Assembly: GCA_022452035.1 (NCBI GenBank)
Contig: JAKURV010000004.1
Location: 41,189-105,188, forward strand
Length of the DNA: 64,000 bases
Direction: 5' to 3'
Source of the DNA: Acidimicrobiales bacterium
GTDB taxonomy: Bacteria > Actinomycetota > Acidimicrobiia > Acidimicrobiales > MedAcidi-G1
The notes beneath the pieces were generated by a model. It was not told the origin of the DNA. It made no database searches and saw only the letters and a program-made list of their open reading frames with translations. The translations under genes were made by a program, and so were the position numbers. Below are positions 27,374 to 36,487 of this stretch, piece by piece (within the stretch, counting starts at the first letter, position 1; each line of letters opens with the position of its first letter).

Positions 27374-28267
27374 ATGGCCGACCACCGCTTCGCCGACGTG
27401 TCCGGCATCCGCAAGGCTCTTTCCGATGCCAAGTACCTAGCCGACGACGGAACCGCAGGGATCGTGTACCTGGCCGACCGCCTAGGCAAGCCCGTACTGG
27501 TGGAGGGACCGGCGGGAACCGGCAAGACCCAACTGGCCAAGAGCGTGGCCGAGATCACCGGTGCCCGCCTGATCCGTTTGCAGTGCTACGAGGGCCTGGA
27601 TGAGTCCAAGGCCCTATACGAGTGGAACTACAAGAAGCAGCTGTTGCGCATCCAGGCCGAGGGCGACGGCTCCAGCTGGTCTGACGTCGAAGAGGACCTC
27701 TTCTCCGAGGAGTTCCTTCTCACCCGACCATTGCTGGAGGCCATCCGGGCCGAAGAACCGGTCGTCCTGCTGGTTGATGAAGTGGACCGGGTGGAGGTAG
27801 AGACCGAGGCTCTCCTGCTGGAGATTCTCTCCGAATACCAAGTGTCGATCCCCGAACTGGGCACCGTGGAGGCCCGCCAGGTGCCGTTGGTCTTCCTGAC
27901 CTCCAACGGGACCCGGGAACTCTCCGAAGCCCTGAAACGCCGGTGCCTCTACCTGTACATCGACTACCCCGACCTAGAGCGGGAGCGGGAGATCGTGTCG
28001 GCCAAGGTCCCCGGTGTGGACGAGAACCTGGCTGACCAGGTGGCCCGCATCGTGCGCTCCATCCGCCAACTGGACCTCAAGAAGGATCCGTCGGTGTCCG
28101 AGACCCTGGACTGGGCTCGGACACTGGTTCTTCTGGGCATTGATCAGATCGACGCCCAGACGGCGACTGACACGGTGAACGTGCTACTCAAGTACCGCAC
28201 CGACATCGACAAGGTGGTCAAGGAGTTCGCCGATAACCCGGCTGAACTGACCGACACCTCTGCCTGA
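27374..28267 (+). CDS. MoxR-family AAA+ ATPase
   Basis: A 297-residue chaperone-like ATPase of the MoxR group that matures enzymes or complexes together with a VWA-domain partner. Walker A is GPAGTGKTQ (about residues 41-49) and Walker B is VVLLVDEVDRVE (about 130). The TSNGTRELSEALKRRCLYLYIDYP sensor region is typical of the CoxD-like subfamily. The gene directly downstream encodes the VWA partner, 22 bp away. The client protein is unknown; no CO dehydrogenase genes are visible nearby. Confidence 0.93.
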   Translation: MADHRFADVSGIRKALSDAKYLADDGTAGIVYLADRLGKPVLVEGPAGTGKTQLAKSVAEITGARLIRLQCYEGLDESKALYEWNYKKQLLRIQAEGDGSSWSDVEEDLFSEEFLLTRPLLEAIRAEEPVVLLVDEVDRVEVETEALLLEILSEYQVSIPELGTVEARQVPLVFLTSNGTRELSEALKRRCLYLYIDYPDLEREREIVSAKVPGVDENLADQVARIVRSIRQLDLKKDPSVSETLDWARTLVLLGIDQIDAQTATDTVNVLLKYRTDIDKVVKEFADNPAELTDTSA

Positions 28268-28289
28268 GGTCTACGGAACAGTCCGGCCG

Positions 28290-29774
28290 GTGACCGTTAC
28301 CGCACCGACGGTAGAACCGTCGGCCGACCAGCCACTGCTGGACCTCCTGAGCGGGTTCATCTCCGAACTCCGCAACGCGGGCCTCCCGGTCAGTCTGACC
28401 GAGAACCTCGACGCCATGGAGGCGGTCACCCACATCCCGCTGGAGGATCGTGAAGCCTTCAAGTACGCCCTGGGCGCCACGCTGGTCAAGAACCACGCCC
28501 ACTGGCGGGCCTTCGAGGTGGTGTTCGAGGTCTACTTCTCATTGCGAGGCCCGGAGTACTCGATCGTAGACGCCGGTCAGTCGGGCGATCCCGCAGTCGA
28601 CGATACCGACGAAGCAGATATGGCGGGTGACGGTCAGGCCGGTAGCGGGGGTGGCGGCATGTCGGCCCTCACCCCGGAACAGCTGGCCGAGATGCTGTTC
28701 AAGGCCCTGATGAACGGCGACGATGCCATGCTGCGGGCCCTAGCCCGCCAAGCTGTGATGCGCTTCGCCGGGATGGAGCCCGGCCGACCGGTAGGCGGCA
28801 CCTACTACCTGTACCGGACACTCCGGAATCTGGACCTCGACGGGATGCTGGACCGGCTCATGGAGGCGGCTCGCCACGAGGCGCCGAACGACCTGACTCG
28901 TCTGGAAGAGCACCTGGAGCGAGACGAGTTCCGGGACCGCTTGGACCGCCTCAAGCAGGAGATCGAGGCGGAAATACGCAGGCGCCTGGTGGCCGATCGG
29001 GGAGTGGAGGCCATGGCTAAGACGCTTCGCAAGCCACTACCCGAGGACGTGGACTTCATGCACGCCTCTCGGGAGGAGTTGGCCAACCTGCGCAAGGCCA
29101 TCTATCCGCTGACCCGGAAGCTGGCCGTCCGGCTGGCCCGCAAGCGCCGCCACGGCCGCAAAGGACCGCTGGACTTCCGCAGCACCATGCGCCACTCGTT
29201 GAGCTACGGCGGGGTCCCGGCCGAGCCCAAGTTCCGGTTCCCCCGTCCAGCCAAGCCGGAGATCATGGTGGTAGCCGACATCTCGGGGTCGGTGGCGGCC
29301 TTCGCTCGCTTCACCCTTCATCTCGTCTACGCCATTAGCAGCCAGTTCTCCAAGGTTCGGTCCTTTGTGTTCATCGACGGACTGGACGAGGTCACCGGCT
29401 TCTTCGAGGGTGTGGAGGACATCGGTGAGGCTGTGCACCGGGTAAACACGGAGGCCGACGTGGTCTGGGTGGACGGCCATTCGGACTACGGGCACGCCTT
29501 CGGCGTGTTCTGGGAGAAGTACGGGAAAGAGGTGGGGCCCAAGACGACAGTCCTGGTGCTCGGTGACGCCCGGAACAACTATCACGCGTCCCAGTCGTGG
29601 ATCCTCAAGGAGGTCCAACACCGGGCTCGGAAGGTGTTCTGGCTGAATCCCGAGCCGAAGGCGTACTGGGATACCGGCGATTCGATCGTGGGGGAGTACG
29701 GCACCTGGTGCGAGGGTGTGCACGAGGTTCGGAACCTGCGCCAGTTGGAGGGGTTCGTCGAGAATCTGGTCTGA
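28290..29774 (+). CDS. VWA domain protein, CoxE-like partner of MoxR
   Basis: A 494-residue protein with an N-terminal CoxE-like helical region, a Gly-rich acidic linker (about residues 110-130) and a C-terminal von Willebrand A domain. The MIDAS metal site is DISGS (about residue 330), followed by VWVDGHSDYGHAF and VLGDARNNYH, the typical CoxE/YehP-like pattern. The GTG start lies 22 bp after the MoxR gene. Together they probably form a metal-dependent chaperone pair for assembling an unidentified enzyme. It converges on aroG with only a 25-bp gap. Confidence 0.92.
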   Translation: MTVTAPTVEPSADQPLLDLLSGFISELRNAGLPVSLTENLDAMEAVTHIPLEDREAFKYALGATLVKNHAHWRAFEVVFEVYFSLRGPEYSIVDAGQSGDPAVDDTDEADMAGDGQAGSGGGGMSALTPEQLAEMLFKALMNGDDAMLRALARQAVMRFAGMEPGRPVGGTYYLYRTLRNLDLDGMLDRLMEAARHEAPNDLTRLEEHLERDEFRDRLDRLKQEIEAEIRRRLVADRGVEAMAKTLRKPLPEDVDFMHASREELANLRKAIYPLTRKLAVRLARKRRHGRKGPLDFRSTMRHSLSYGGVPAEPKFRFPRPAKPEIMVVADISGSVAAFARFTLHLVYAISSQFSKVRSFVFIDGLDEVTGFFEGVEDIGEAVHRVNTEADVVWVDGHSDYGHAFGVFWEKYGKEVGPKTTVLVLGDARNNYHASQSWILKEVQHRARKVFWLNPEPKAYWDTGDSIVGEYGTWCEGVHEVRNLRQLEGFVENLV

Positions 29775-29799
29775 GCCGCACCTGGGCGACGCCGATGAC

Positions 29800-31173
29800 T
29801 CAGCGGGTTCCGTTGCGTAACAGCTCGGCCAGGCGAAAGGCCAGGTCGAGGCTCTGGCTGCCGTTCAGCCGGGGGTCACACATGGTTTCGTAGCGACTGC
29901 CGAGGTCGGCCGTCTCCACCGCGGCTCCCCCTCCGAGACACTCGGTGACATCGTCGCCGGTGAGCTCCAGGTGAACGCCACCTGGATGGGTGCCAGAGAA
30001 CCGGTGGGCGGCAAAGAACCCGGAGACCTCGGCCAGGACGTCATCGAAGTGTCGGGTCTTGCGACCATCATCGGCGGTGAAGGTGTTCCCATGCATCGGA
30101 TCGCAGACCCACACCACCGGATGCCCGGCCTCCTTGACGACATCTAGAAGGGGTGGCAGGCCGTCCACGACCCTGGTGGCTCCCATGCGGGCGACCAGGG
30201 TGAGGCGGCCCGGGACGTCATCCGGGTTGAGGGTTCGGCACAGGGCCAGCACATCGTCGGCGGTGGCACTCGGGCCCAACTTGCAGCCCAGCGGGTTCCC
30301 GACGCCCCGTAGGAACTCCACGTGGGCGCCGTCCAACTGGCGGGTCCTTTCACCGATCCACAACATGTGGGCCGAGCAGTCGTACCAGTCGCCGGTCAGC
30401 GAGTCACAACGGGTCAGGGCCTCCTCGTAGTCGAGCAGGAGGGCTTCGTGGCTGGTGTAGAAGTCGACCTGGCGGAGGTCGGCGAGGGTGTCACTGTTGA
30501 CCCCGCAAGCCGACATGAACTGAACAGCCCGGTCGATCTCGTCGGCAAGGTTCTCGTAGCGTTGCCCGGCCGGGCTGTCGCCCACGAACTCACGGTTCCA
30601 CTGGTGGACCCGCGAGAGGGAGGCGAACCCGCCCTTAGTGAAGGCCCGCAACAGGTTCAAGGTAGCGGCGGCTCGGTTGTAGGCCAGAAGGAGTCGTGCG
30701 GGGTCGGCGGCCCGTTCGTCGGCCGTGAACCCGATGTCATTGACGATGTGGCCCCGGAAGGAGGGGAGCTCGACACCGTCCACCGTCTCGGTATCGCTGG
30801 ACCGGGGCTTAGCGAACTGGCCGGCGATCCGACCGACCTTCACCACGGGTACGCCGGTGTAGTACGTGAGAATGACCGCCATCTGGAGGATCACCCGGAG
30901 CCGGTCACGAATAGAGTCGGCGGACGTGTCGAAGGATTCGGCACAGTCGCCGGCCTGGAGCAGAAAGGCCTGACCTTCAGAGACGGCGGCCAGTTTCTGA
31001 GTGAGCTCTCGGGCCTCGCCAGCGAAGACCAATGGAGGGAGGTCGCCCAGCTGGTCGAGGACCTGGTGGTGGGCGTCGGCGTCCGGCCACTGGGGCTGCT
31101 GGAGGGCCACGCGGTCACGCCAGGACCGGGGGGTCCAACCGGCATCAGACCGCGAAGAGGTGGCTGTATTCAC
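29800..31173 (-). CDS. aroG: Class II 3-deoxy-7-phosphoheptulonate (DAHP) synthase
   Basis: A 457-residue plant-like (class II) first enzyme of the shikimate pathway, joining phosphoenolpyruvate and erythrose 4-phosphate. The metal-binding Cys is in LLQAGDCAESF. Other class II motifs are KVGRIAGQFAKPRS, SCGVNSDT, LDYEEALTR, WIGERTRQLDGAHVEF, and VWVCDPMHGNT with the metal His. Length matches actinobacterial enzymes. GTG at 31173 is chosen because a TAGGCT box sits exactly 6 nt upstream on the minus strand. The sigma factor gene lies upstream in the same direction but is separated by this promoter. Confidence 0.97.
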   Translation of the reverse strand: MNTATSSRSDAGWTPRSWRDRVALQQPQWPDADAHHQVLDQLGDLPPLVFAGEARELTQKLAAVSEGQAFLLQAGDCAESFDTSADSIRDRLRVILQMAVILTYYTGVPVVKVGRIAGQFAKPRSSDTETVDGVELPSFRGHIVNDIGFTADERAADPARLLLAYNRAAATLNLLRAFTKGGFASLSRVHQWNREFVGDSPAGQRYENLADEIDRAVQFMSACGVNSDTLADLRQVDFYTSHEALLLDYEEALTRCDSLTGDWYDCSAHMLWIGERTRQLDGAHVEFLRGVGNPLGCKLGPSATADDVLALCRTLNPDDVPGRLTLVARMGATRVVDGLPPLLDVVKEAGHPVVWVCDPMHGNTFTADDGRKTRHFDDVLAEVSGFFAAHRFSGTHPGGVHLELTGDDVTECLGGGAAVETADLGSRYETMCDPRLNGSQSLDLAFRLAELLRNGTR

Positions 31174-31179
31174 GGCTTT

Positions 31180-31185
31180 AGCCTA
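31180..31185 (-). promoter_or_regulatory. -10 box TAGGCT for aroG (minus strand)
   Basis: Minus-strand TAGGCT followed by 6 nt and the aroG GTG; a leaderless start in the gap after the sigma factor gene. Confidence 0.6.
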
Positions 31186-31246
31186 CGGGCGACCCGTCAG
31201 GGGGCCGCAGGTGTTTTCCCGGCCCATTGGTGCCGACGGGCCGGAA

Positions 31247-32077
31247 TCAGGCGGCGTCGATGACCTCGGTGGCCCGGTCGCGCACAGTGATCACGGCACG
31301 CTTGACCAGACGCCGGGCGGCTTCGGCAGTCACACCCAGGTCTTCGCCAACCTCGCGGTAGCTGCGTTTGCGCCCGTCGGTGAGGCCGAAGCGTTGCTCG
31401 ACGGCATAGCGGGCACGATGGTCCAGTACATCGAGCAAGCGAGTAGCCATCTCGTTCTCGGCCATGGCCATGACCTGGAGCTCGGGGCCGTCAGCGGAAT
31501 CGGGGAGGAGGTCGACCAGTTCGTTGCTGTCGTCGTCGCCGATGGTGCGGTCCAGCGAGGTTGGGGTGGTCAGTCGGTGGAGTCGGGCGTGCTCCTCGTC
31601 AAGTTCGTCGCCGTTGCCGGAAACGGCACGCAGGGCGGCCCGAAGGCTGGCCGAGCGGTCGCCGGGGAGACGGACCAGGCTGGCCTTCTGGTCGAGGGCC
31701 CGGCCGATTGCCTGGCGGATCCAGAAGGTGGCGTAGGTCGAGAACTTGAAGCCCTTCCGCCAATCGAACTTGTCGACCGCGTGTTCCAAACCAAGATTGC
31801 CCTCCTGGATGAGGTCCAGAAGCTCCATGCCGGGGGGCAGTGGGTAGCGGCGGGCCACGCTCACCACCAGGCGCAGGTTGGCCCGGATGAAGCGGTCCTT
31901 GGCCCGGTCGGCGGCCCGGATAGCACGCTTGACCTCGCGACCGGTCTCTCCGGCCTCCTCGCGAGCTCGGGCGTCAGCCCCAGCTTCGATGATCTGGGAC
32001 AGTTCCCGTTCCTCCTGGGCGTTCAGGAGGGGAACCATGCCGATCTCGTTCAGATACTGGCCTACAGAATCACTCAT
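31247..32077 (-). CDS. Group 2 (RpoD-related) RNA polymerase sigma factor
   Basis: A 276-residue sigma-70 protein lacking region 1.1, so a non-essential group 2 type like actinobacterial SigB/HrdD. Region 1.2 is DSVGQYLNEIGMVPLL. Regions 2.1-2.4 are intact, with LLDLIQEGNLGLEHAVDKFDW and KFSTYATFWIRQAI. Region 4.2 has SYREVGEDLGVTAEAARRLVKRA as the helix-turn-helix. Region 3 contains an acidic stretch (SGNGDELDEEH). The ATG is preceded by an unusually purine-rich leader (AAGAGATTAAGAGAAC). No anti-sigma gene is adjacent. Confidence 0.93.
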   Translation of the reverse strand: MSDSVGQYLNEIGMVPLLNAQEERELSQIIEAGADARAREEAGETGREVKRAIRAADRAKDRFIRANLRLVVSVARRYPLPPGMELLDLIQEGNLGLEHAVDKFDWRKGFKFSTYATFWIRQAIGRALDQKASLVRLPGDRSASLRAALRAVSGNGDELDEEHARLHRLTTPTSLDRTIGDDDSNELVDLLPDSADGPELQVMAMAENEMATRLLDVLDHRARYAVEQRFGLTDGRKRSYREVGEDLGVTAEAARRLVKRAVITVRDRATEVIDAA

Positions 32078-32371
32078 GTTCTCTTAATCTCTTTTTCTTC
32101 TCTTGGTGGGGCACACGACGCGCGCCGTTGCCGCTCAGGGATTTCAGGGAAACTGATCTGCCGACCGGACCGCTCGTCGTGGCGGCTCCAGCGACTTCGT
32201 ATGACACATATTCAAGCACAGAAGGCACCCGCTGTGAAGGGTCTAGCGGGGTGACATGGGGCTCACCTTCTCGTATTGATGCCCGTTTGGGCAGGTCAAC
32301 GAATGTGTACGACGATTCCATGACGAACGGGGTTGACCGGGAGAACGGCGGTGGTTCGGTAGCATCGGCCC
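32078..32371. other. 294-bp divergent intergenic region, sigma factor and nadD
   Basis: Noticeably more A+T-rich than its surroundings, with a long purine-rich leader before the sigma gene and a TAGCAT box at its right end for nadD. A minus-strand frame of up to 122 codons crosses it and overlaps the sigma start, but it shows no recognisable domain. I see no RNA gene. Confidence 0.5.
32360..32365 (+). promoter_or_regulatory. -10 box TAGCAT for nadD
   Basis: TAGCAT in a CGGTAGCAT context, followed by exactly 6 nt and the nadD GTG. Confidence 0.6.
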
Positions 32372-33004
32372 GTGCCCGGCTCCGCGCCCTCCGTCCCGCC
32401 GCGTCGGATCGGCATCCTCGGCGGCACTTTCGATCCACCGCACTTCGGCCACTTGGCAGCTGCCCGAGAGGCCCTCAGGGCGTTGGACCTAGACCTAGTG
32501 ACCTTTGTGGTGGCCAACGACCCGTGGCAAAAGACTTCCCTGACCGGGGATGGGGTGGTGGAGGAGGTGTCCCCAGTGGGCATCCGCCTGGCCATGGTCG
32601 CTGCAGCAATCGACGGTATGGACCGCGTCCAGCTGGATGACCGGGAGGTACGACGAGGTGGGCCGTCATACACAGCGGACACCCTGGCCGAGTATCGCAC
32701 CGACCACCCGGAGGCGGAACTGTTCGTCCTAGTGGGCAGCGACGTGGCACCCGGGATGGACACCTGGGTGCGACCCGAGGAGGTCCGCCGCCGTGCAACG
32801 ATCGTGGTGATGGAGCGGCCGGGACACGAGGGGAGCCACCCTCCCGCCGGCTGGGTCCACCAGGTCCTCGATGGCTCCTTTCCGGACCTGGCCGGCACCG
32901 ACCTCCGGCGGATGGTGGCGGCGGGCCAGAGTCCGGAATCTGCCGTCCCGCACGGGGTGGTGGCCGTCATCGCTGAGTACGGCCTCTACGGGGCCGGGCA
33001 ATGA
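32372..33004 (+). CDS. nadD: Nicotinate-nucleotide adenylyltransferase
   Basis: A 210-residue enzyme that makes nicotinic acid adenine dinucleotide in NAD synthesis. The nucleotidyltransferase signature GGTFDPPHFGHL lies near the N-terminus, VGSDVAPGMDTW is the usual GxDxxxxxxxW motif, and GTDLRRMV replaces the more common IS(S)TxIR. GTG 32372 is supported by the -10 box. The stop overlaps the next gene by 4 bp, in the common actinobacterial order nadD - LCP-like - rsfS. Confidence 0.95.
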   Translation: MPGSAPSVPPRRIGILGGTFDPPHFGHLAAAREALRALDLDLVTFVVANDPWQKTSLTGDGVVEEVSPVGIRLAMVAAAIDGMDRVQLDDREVRRGGPSYTADTLAEYRTDHPEAELFVLVGSDVAPGMDTWVRPEEVRRRATIVVMERPGHEGSHPPAGWVHQVLDGSFPDLAGTDLRRMVAAGQSPESAVPHGVVAVIAEYGLYGAGQ

Positions 33005-34206
33005 CCGAACCCGTGGACGGTGATACCCCGCCGGACGACGATCGGCGTCGTCTGGCACCACCCCTACCCGCTGGGTGGCGGTGGGGGTTTCCGACCTTCC
33101 TGGTGGTGGCCCTGGTCTGGGCGGTGGTGCTCCTGGTTGACGGGCTATCAACAGTGCTGGACAGCGAGGGCGATGAGACCCGAGAGGCGGTGACCGATCC
33201 CTCAGCGCCGGGCTTCGAGGCATTCGTCGAGCAGACGTGGTCGATGCTGGTGGCCACCGAGGACGGCGACGGAGAGCTGGTGCAAGTGGCGGTAGTGGCG
33301 GCCACCGACCGGGCGGGAGGAGGAGGGACAATCCTCTTGGTCCCGCCGGAGGTGATGGCACAGGGCTGCGAGGCCTCGCCATGCCGTTTGGCGGAGCGCC
33401 ACCGCGAGGGCGGGATCGACCATGTCCGGGAAACGGTGACCCGGTTGCTGGAGGTTGAGGTGACAGCTGCCGTACTGATGACTCCCGACCGGTGGACCAG
33501 CCTGGCCGGACCAGCGAGCCCCGTGTCCGTAGACCTGCCCATCGACCTGGTGGCCACGGCGAGTGACGGTACGACGGTGGTCCGGTTCCCGGCGGGTCGG
33601 GTGGACGTAGCCCCATCGGACGTGGTGGACCTCCTGGCATTTCCCGATGATGCCGACGGGCTGGGGCGGCTAGAGCGACAGAGCGCCTGGTGGGCCGCGT
33701 GGCTGGTACGGGTGGGCATCGGGGATCCGTTGGAGAACCTCCCGAACTTGGAGTTAGAGCTCGTGGATCTGATGGCGTTGGTGGCCGGAGGCTCGGTCCG
33801 GCTAGCGGACCTGCCGTGGACGGCGGTCGAGACGGATCTCGGCTCTCAGTTGGTCACCGATAAGGGGATGGTGGCCGATCTGGCAGTGCAGATGTTCCCG
33901 TTTCCGATCCCGTTGGTCCCCGGGCAGCGACCGACGGTCCGGCTGCTGAACGGAACCGGTGATCCCTCCCTCGACTCCCCAGCGCGCGAGCGGGTACTCC
34001 GGGCCGGGATGGATTTGTCCGTGGTAGGGAACTACCGCCATGACGGCGTGATCCAGACCCGGGTTGTCTACCGGGATCTGGTCCTGGCTGAGGCAGCCAA
34101 CGATCTGGCGGCCGCCCTCGGCGGGGGCACCCTGTTCGACGAGAAAGCCAGCCCGGTGACCGACCTGACCGTGGTAATCGGAGCCGACTTCTGGCCTGCG
34201 GGCTAG
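33001..34206 (+). CDS. Membrane-anchored LCP-like protein with LytR C-terminal domain
   Basis: A 401-residue protein with a short acidic cytoplasmic N-terminus and one membrane segment (FPTFLVVALVWAVVLLVDG, about residues 30-48). An extracytoplasmic region with weak LytR-CpsA-Psr character follows (VRETVTRLLEVEVTAAVLMTP). The C-terminal LytR_C domain starts at about residue 310 (PTVRLLNGTGD) and ends in VVIGADF. True LCP enzymes attach glycopolymers to the wall. I do not see the Arg/Asp residues that bind the pyrophosphate, so enzymatic activity is doubtful. ATG overlaps the nadD stop. Confidence 0.75.
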   Translation: MTEPVDGDTPPDDDRRRLAPPLPAGWRWGFPTFLVVALVWAVVLLVDGLSTVLDSEGDETREAVTDPSAPGFEAFVEQTWSMLVATEDGDGELVQVAVVAATDRAGGGGTILLVPPEVMAQGCEASPCRLAERHREGGIDHVRETVTRLLEVEVTAAVLMTPDRWTSLAGPASPVSVDLPIDLVATASDGTTVVRFPAGRVDVAPSDVVDLLAFPDDADGLGRLERQSAWWAAWLVRVGIGDPLENLPNLELELVDLMALVAGGSVRLADLPWTAVETDLGSQLVTDKGMVADLAVQMFPFPIPLVPGQRPTVRLLNGTGDPSLDSPARERVLRAGMDLSVVGNYRHDGVIQTRVVYRDLVLAEAANDLAAALGGGTLFDEKASPVTDLTVVIGADFWPAG

Positions 34207-34209
34207 CGT
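34204..34209 (+). promoter_or_regulatory. -10-like box TAGCGT before rsfS
   Basis: TAGCGT, partly formed by the upstream stop codon TAG, ends 9 nt before the rsfS GTG. It is a weaker example of the pattern because rsfS could also be read from the nadD transcript. Confidence 0.35.
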
Positions 34210-34218
34210 CTCATTCTT

Positions 34219-34602
34219 GTGCCCGAGCCGACCCTGACCGACTCCACCGAGCCCACCCTGGCCGACTGGGCCCGCCGGGCGGCCCAGGCAGCCGACGACA
34301 AGCTCGGGCGAGACACGGTGGTAATCGAAGTCGGCGACGTCCTTGCGATCACCGACTTCTTTGTGATCTCGGGTGGCGGGACGGTTCGGCAGGTCCGGGC
34401 CATCGCCGATGAGGTTGAGGAGCAGCTGACCCTCTTGGACGGTCCAAAGCCGGTCCGAGTAGAGGGCCGGGATGACTACCGGTGGGTCCTCATGGACTTC
34501 GGGGGGTTCGTGGTCCACCTGCTGGACGAGGAGGCCCGGGCCTTCTACGACCTGGAACGCCTGTGGTCGGACTGTCCCCGCCTGGAATGGCAGCCCGCCT
34601 GA
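34219..34602 (+). CDS. rsfS: Ribosomal silencing factor RsfS
   Basis: A 127-residue Iojap-family protein that binds L14 and blocks 30S-50S joining in starvation. Conserved features are KLGRDTVVIEVGDVLAITDFFVI at the N-terminus, VRQVRAIADEVEEQL, and YRWVLMDFGGFVVHLLDEEARAFYDLERLW at the C-terminus. GTG 34219 is the first start after the LCP-like stop. The downstream btu genes converge on it with a 4-bp gap. Confidence 0.96.
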   Translation: MPEPTLTDSTEPTLADWARRAAQAADDKLGRDTVVIEVGDVLAITDFFVISGGGTVRQVRAIADEVEEQLTLLDGPKPVRVEGRDDYRWVLMDFGGFVVHLLDEEARAFYDLERLWSDCPRLEWQPA

Positions 34603-34606
34603 CCGA

Positions 34607-35407
34607 TCAGCCTGGACGACGACGGTGGACGGTCACCGTTACCGCCCCCTCGTCGTCGACCTCGGTGCGAGCGTCGACCCCCCAGTGGCGGGCTATTAGT
34701 TCCGGGGTGAGGATCTCGGCCGGACGACCGTCGGCCACCAGCCGGCCGGCATCCAGGACGGCGATCCGGTCGGCGAACTGGCCGACCACCGATAGGTCGT
34801 GCAGCGAGCCGACCACGGTCAGGTCCCGTTCGGACCGGAGCTCGGCGACCAGTTCCAGTACCTCCAACTGGTGGCCGAGGTCCAGGAACGAGGTCGGCTC
34901 ATCCAGCACCAGGACCGGTGTCTCCTGGACCAGGGCCCGGGCCACTACCACCCGCTGACGCTCTCCACCCGACAGCGAGTCCACGGCCCGGTCGCTGAAC
35001 GGGGTGAGGTCCAGGCGGTTAAGGACTGCGGCGGTGGCGCGACGGTCGGTGGCGGAGGCCGAAAACCGGAGACCCTGGTGGGGGGATCGCCCGAGGAGGG
35101 CGTAGTCGAATACCTGCATGCCCGGTGGGATCACGGGATGCTGGGGAACCACGGCCAGAAGTCGGGCCCGGCTCCGCCCGGAGGGTTCCGAAGTTCTCAC
35201 TGACCCGACCCGGACCGTCCCCGAATGTGCGACGGTGCCGGCCAGGACGCGCAGCAACGTGGTCTTACCAGCGCCGTTGGGGCCGACGACCGTAGTCCAG
35301 GACCCGGCGGCCACCTCCAGGTCTACGCAGTCGACAACCGTCCGACCTCCCAGGTCCACGGAGACCCCTGACCAGGACACGCCGATGGCCGTTGCCGGAT
35401 TACTCAT
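34607..35407 (-). CDS. btuD: Cobalamin-type ABC importer ATPase (BtuD)
   Basis: A 266-residue ATPase of the FecE/BtuD family. Walker A is GPNGAGKTT, the Q-loop region is VVPQHPV, the signature is LSGGERQRV, Walker B is VLVLDEPT and the switch His is in SLHDLS. Last gene of btuF-btuC-btuD, with a 4-bp overlap with the permease. Family members import siderophores, haem or B12; the riboswitch upstream of the operon makes cobalamin or a corrinoid the likely substrate. It probably dimerises under the permease pair. Confidence 0.9.
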   Translation of the reverse strand: MSNPATAIGVSWSGVSVDLGGRTVVDCVDLEVAAGSWTTVVGPNGAGKTTLLRVLAGTVAHSGTVRVGSVRTSEPSGRSRARLLAVVPQHPVIPPGMQVFDYALLGRSPHQGLRFSASATDRRATAAVLNRLDLTPFSDRAVDSLSGGERQRVVVARALVQETPVLVLDEPTSFLDLGHQLEVLELVAELRSERDLTVVGSLHDLSVVGQFADRIAVLDAGRLVADGRPAEILTPELIARHWGVDARTEVDDEGAVTVTVHRRRPG

Positions 35408-36468
35408 GAGGCCATCTGCCGACGGAGGATGACCAGGAAGAACGGGGCCCCGACGAAGGCGGTGATGACGCCGATAGGGAGCTCGGCCGGGGCCTGGACG
35501 GTCCGGGCCACCACGTCGGCTAGGGCAAGGAAGGCGCCACCGAACAGCAGGGACAGGGGGATGACCCGCCGATGGCTGGCGCCGGCCACCAGACGAACCG
35601 CGTGGGGAACGACAAGGCCGACAAATCCAATGAGTCCGCTAACTGCCACAGCGGCCGCCGCACCCAGCGATGCGACGGCCAGGATGGCCCGACGGGCGGC
35701 ACGGGGTCGCAAGCCGAGCGTACTGGCCTCCTCGTCGCCTACGGCCAGGACGTCCAGGGGGCCGACGGCCAGCACTAGGCCGACCACACAGACCGCGGCG
35801 TAGGGGAGAAGTAGTCGCACCTCGGCCCATCCGGCGGTGGACAAGCGACCCAGGATCCACGCGAAGACCTGCTGAAGAGTCTCGGAGTTCTGCTGCTGGA
35901 CGAAGGTCTGGATGGCCGTGAAGAAGTTGGCTACAGCCACCCCGGCCAGGATGAGGGTGGTTGGTGAGCCGACCCGACCTCGACGGACGCTCAAGGTACC
36001 GGCTGCCGTGACGGCCATCAGGGCCCCGGCGAAGGCGACCAGTGGGACGGGGTCGACACCAAGGACCTCCCGGAGCTCGGCCACGATGGCGATGGTGGCG
36101 CCCAGGCCCGCCCCGGCAGCAATTCCTAGCAGGTAGGGATCAGCCAGCGGGTTCCGAAAAACACCCTGGTAGGCAGCCCCAGATCCAGCTAGCAGCGCTC
36201 CCACCAGTAGACCCAGGACCACCCGGGGTGCCCGGAGGTCCCAGACAATGGCCCGGTCGGCGGCCGACAGGGATGAGTCGACCTCCAGAAGAGGCAACCG
36301 GTCAAGAAGTTCCCGGATTACTTGTCCGAGGGGAATGGCTACCGGTCCGGTGGCCACACCGATCACAGCCGAGACCAGGACGGCACCAACCCCGGCCAGG
36401 AGCCAGCGAATCCCGAGGAGCGACCGTCCGTCACCCTCGGGGTTTAGCCGGCCTGCCTTGGAGGTCAT
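35404..36468 (-). CDS. btuC: Cobalamin-type ABC importer permease (BtuC)
   Basis: A 354-residue FecCD/BtuC-family permease with about ten membrane segments. Typical stretches are RAPRVVLGLLVGALLAGSGAAYQGVFRNPLADPYLLG near the N-terminus, with the GAAYQGVFRNPLADP motif diagnostic of the family, and FVGLVVPHAVR before the C-terminus. ATG overlaps nothing upstream; btuF ends 19 bp earlier. Downstream it overlaps btuD by 4 bp. Confidence 0.92.
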   Translation of the reverse strand: MTSKAGRLNPEGDGRSLLGIRWLLAGVGAVLVSAVIGVATGPVAIPLGQVIRELLDRLPLLEVDSSLSAADRAIVWDLRAPRVVLGLLVGALLAGSGAAYQGVFRNPLADPYLLGIAAGAGLGATIAIVAELREVLGVDPVPLVAFAGALMAVTAAGTLSVRRGRVGSPTTLILAGVAVANFFTAIQTFVQQQNSETLQQVFAWILGRLSTAGWAEVRLLLPYAAVCVVGLVLAVGPLDVLAVGDEEASTLGLRPRAARRAILAVASLGAAAAVAVSGLIGFVGLVVPHAVRLVAGASHRRVIPLSLLFGGAFLALADVVARTVQAPAELPIGVITAFVGAPFFLVILRRQMAS

Positions 36469-36487
36469 CGGGGGGATCCGGATCAGC

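Noticed and set aside
32070..32321. A minus-strand frame of 83 codons (or 122 from an earlier ATG) overlapping the sigma factor start by 8 nt
   Set aside because: No recognisable domain and no ribosome-binding site; open frames of this length are common by chance in high-GC DNA. The region is better explained as a promoter and leader.
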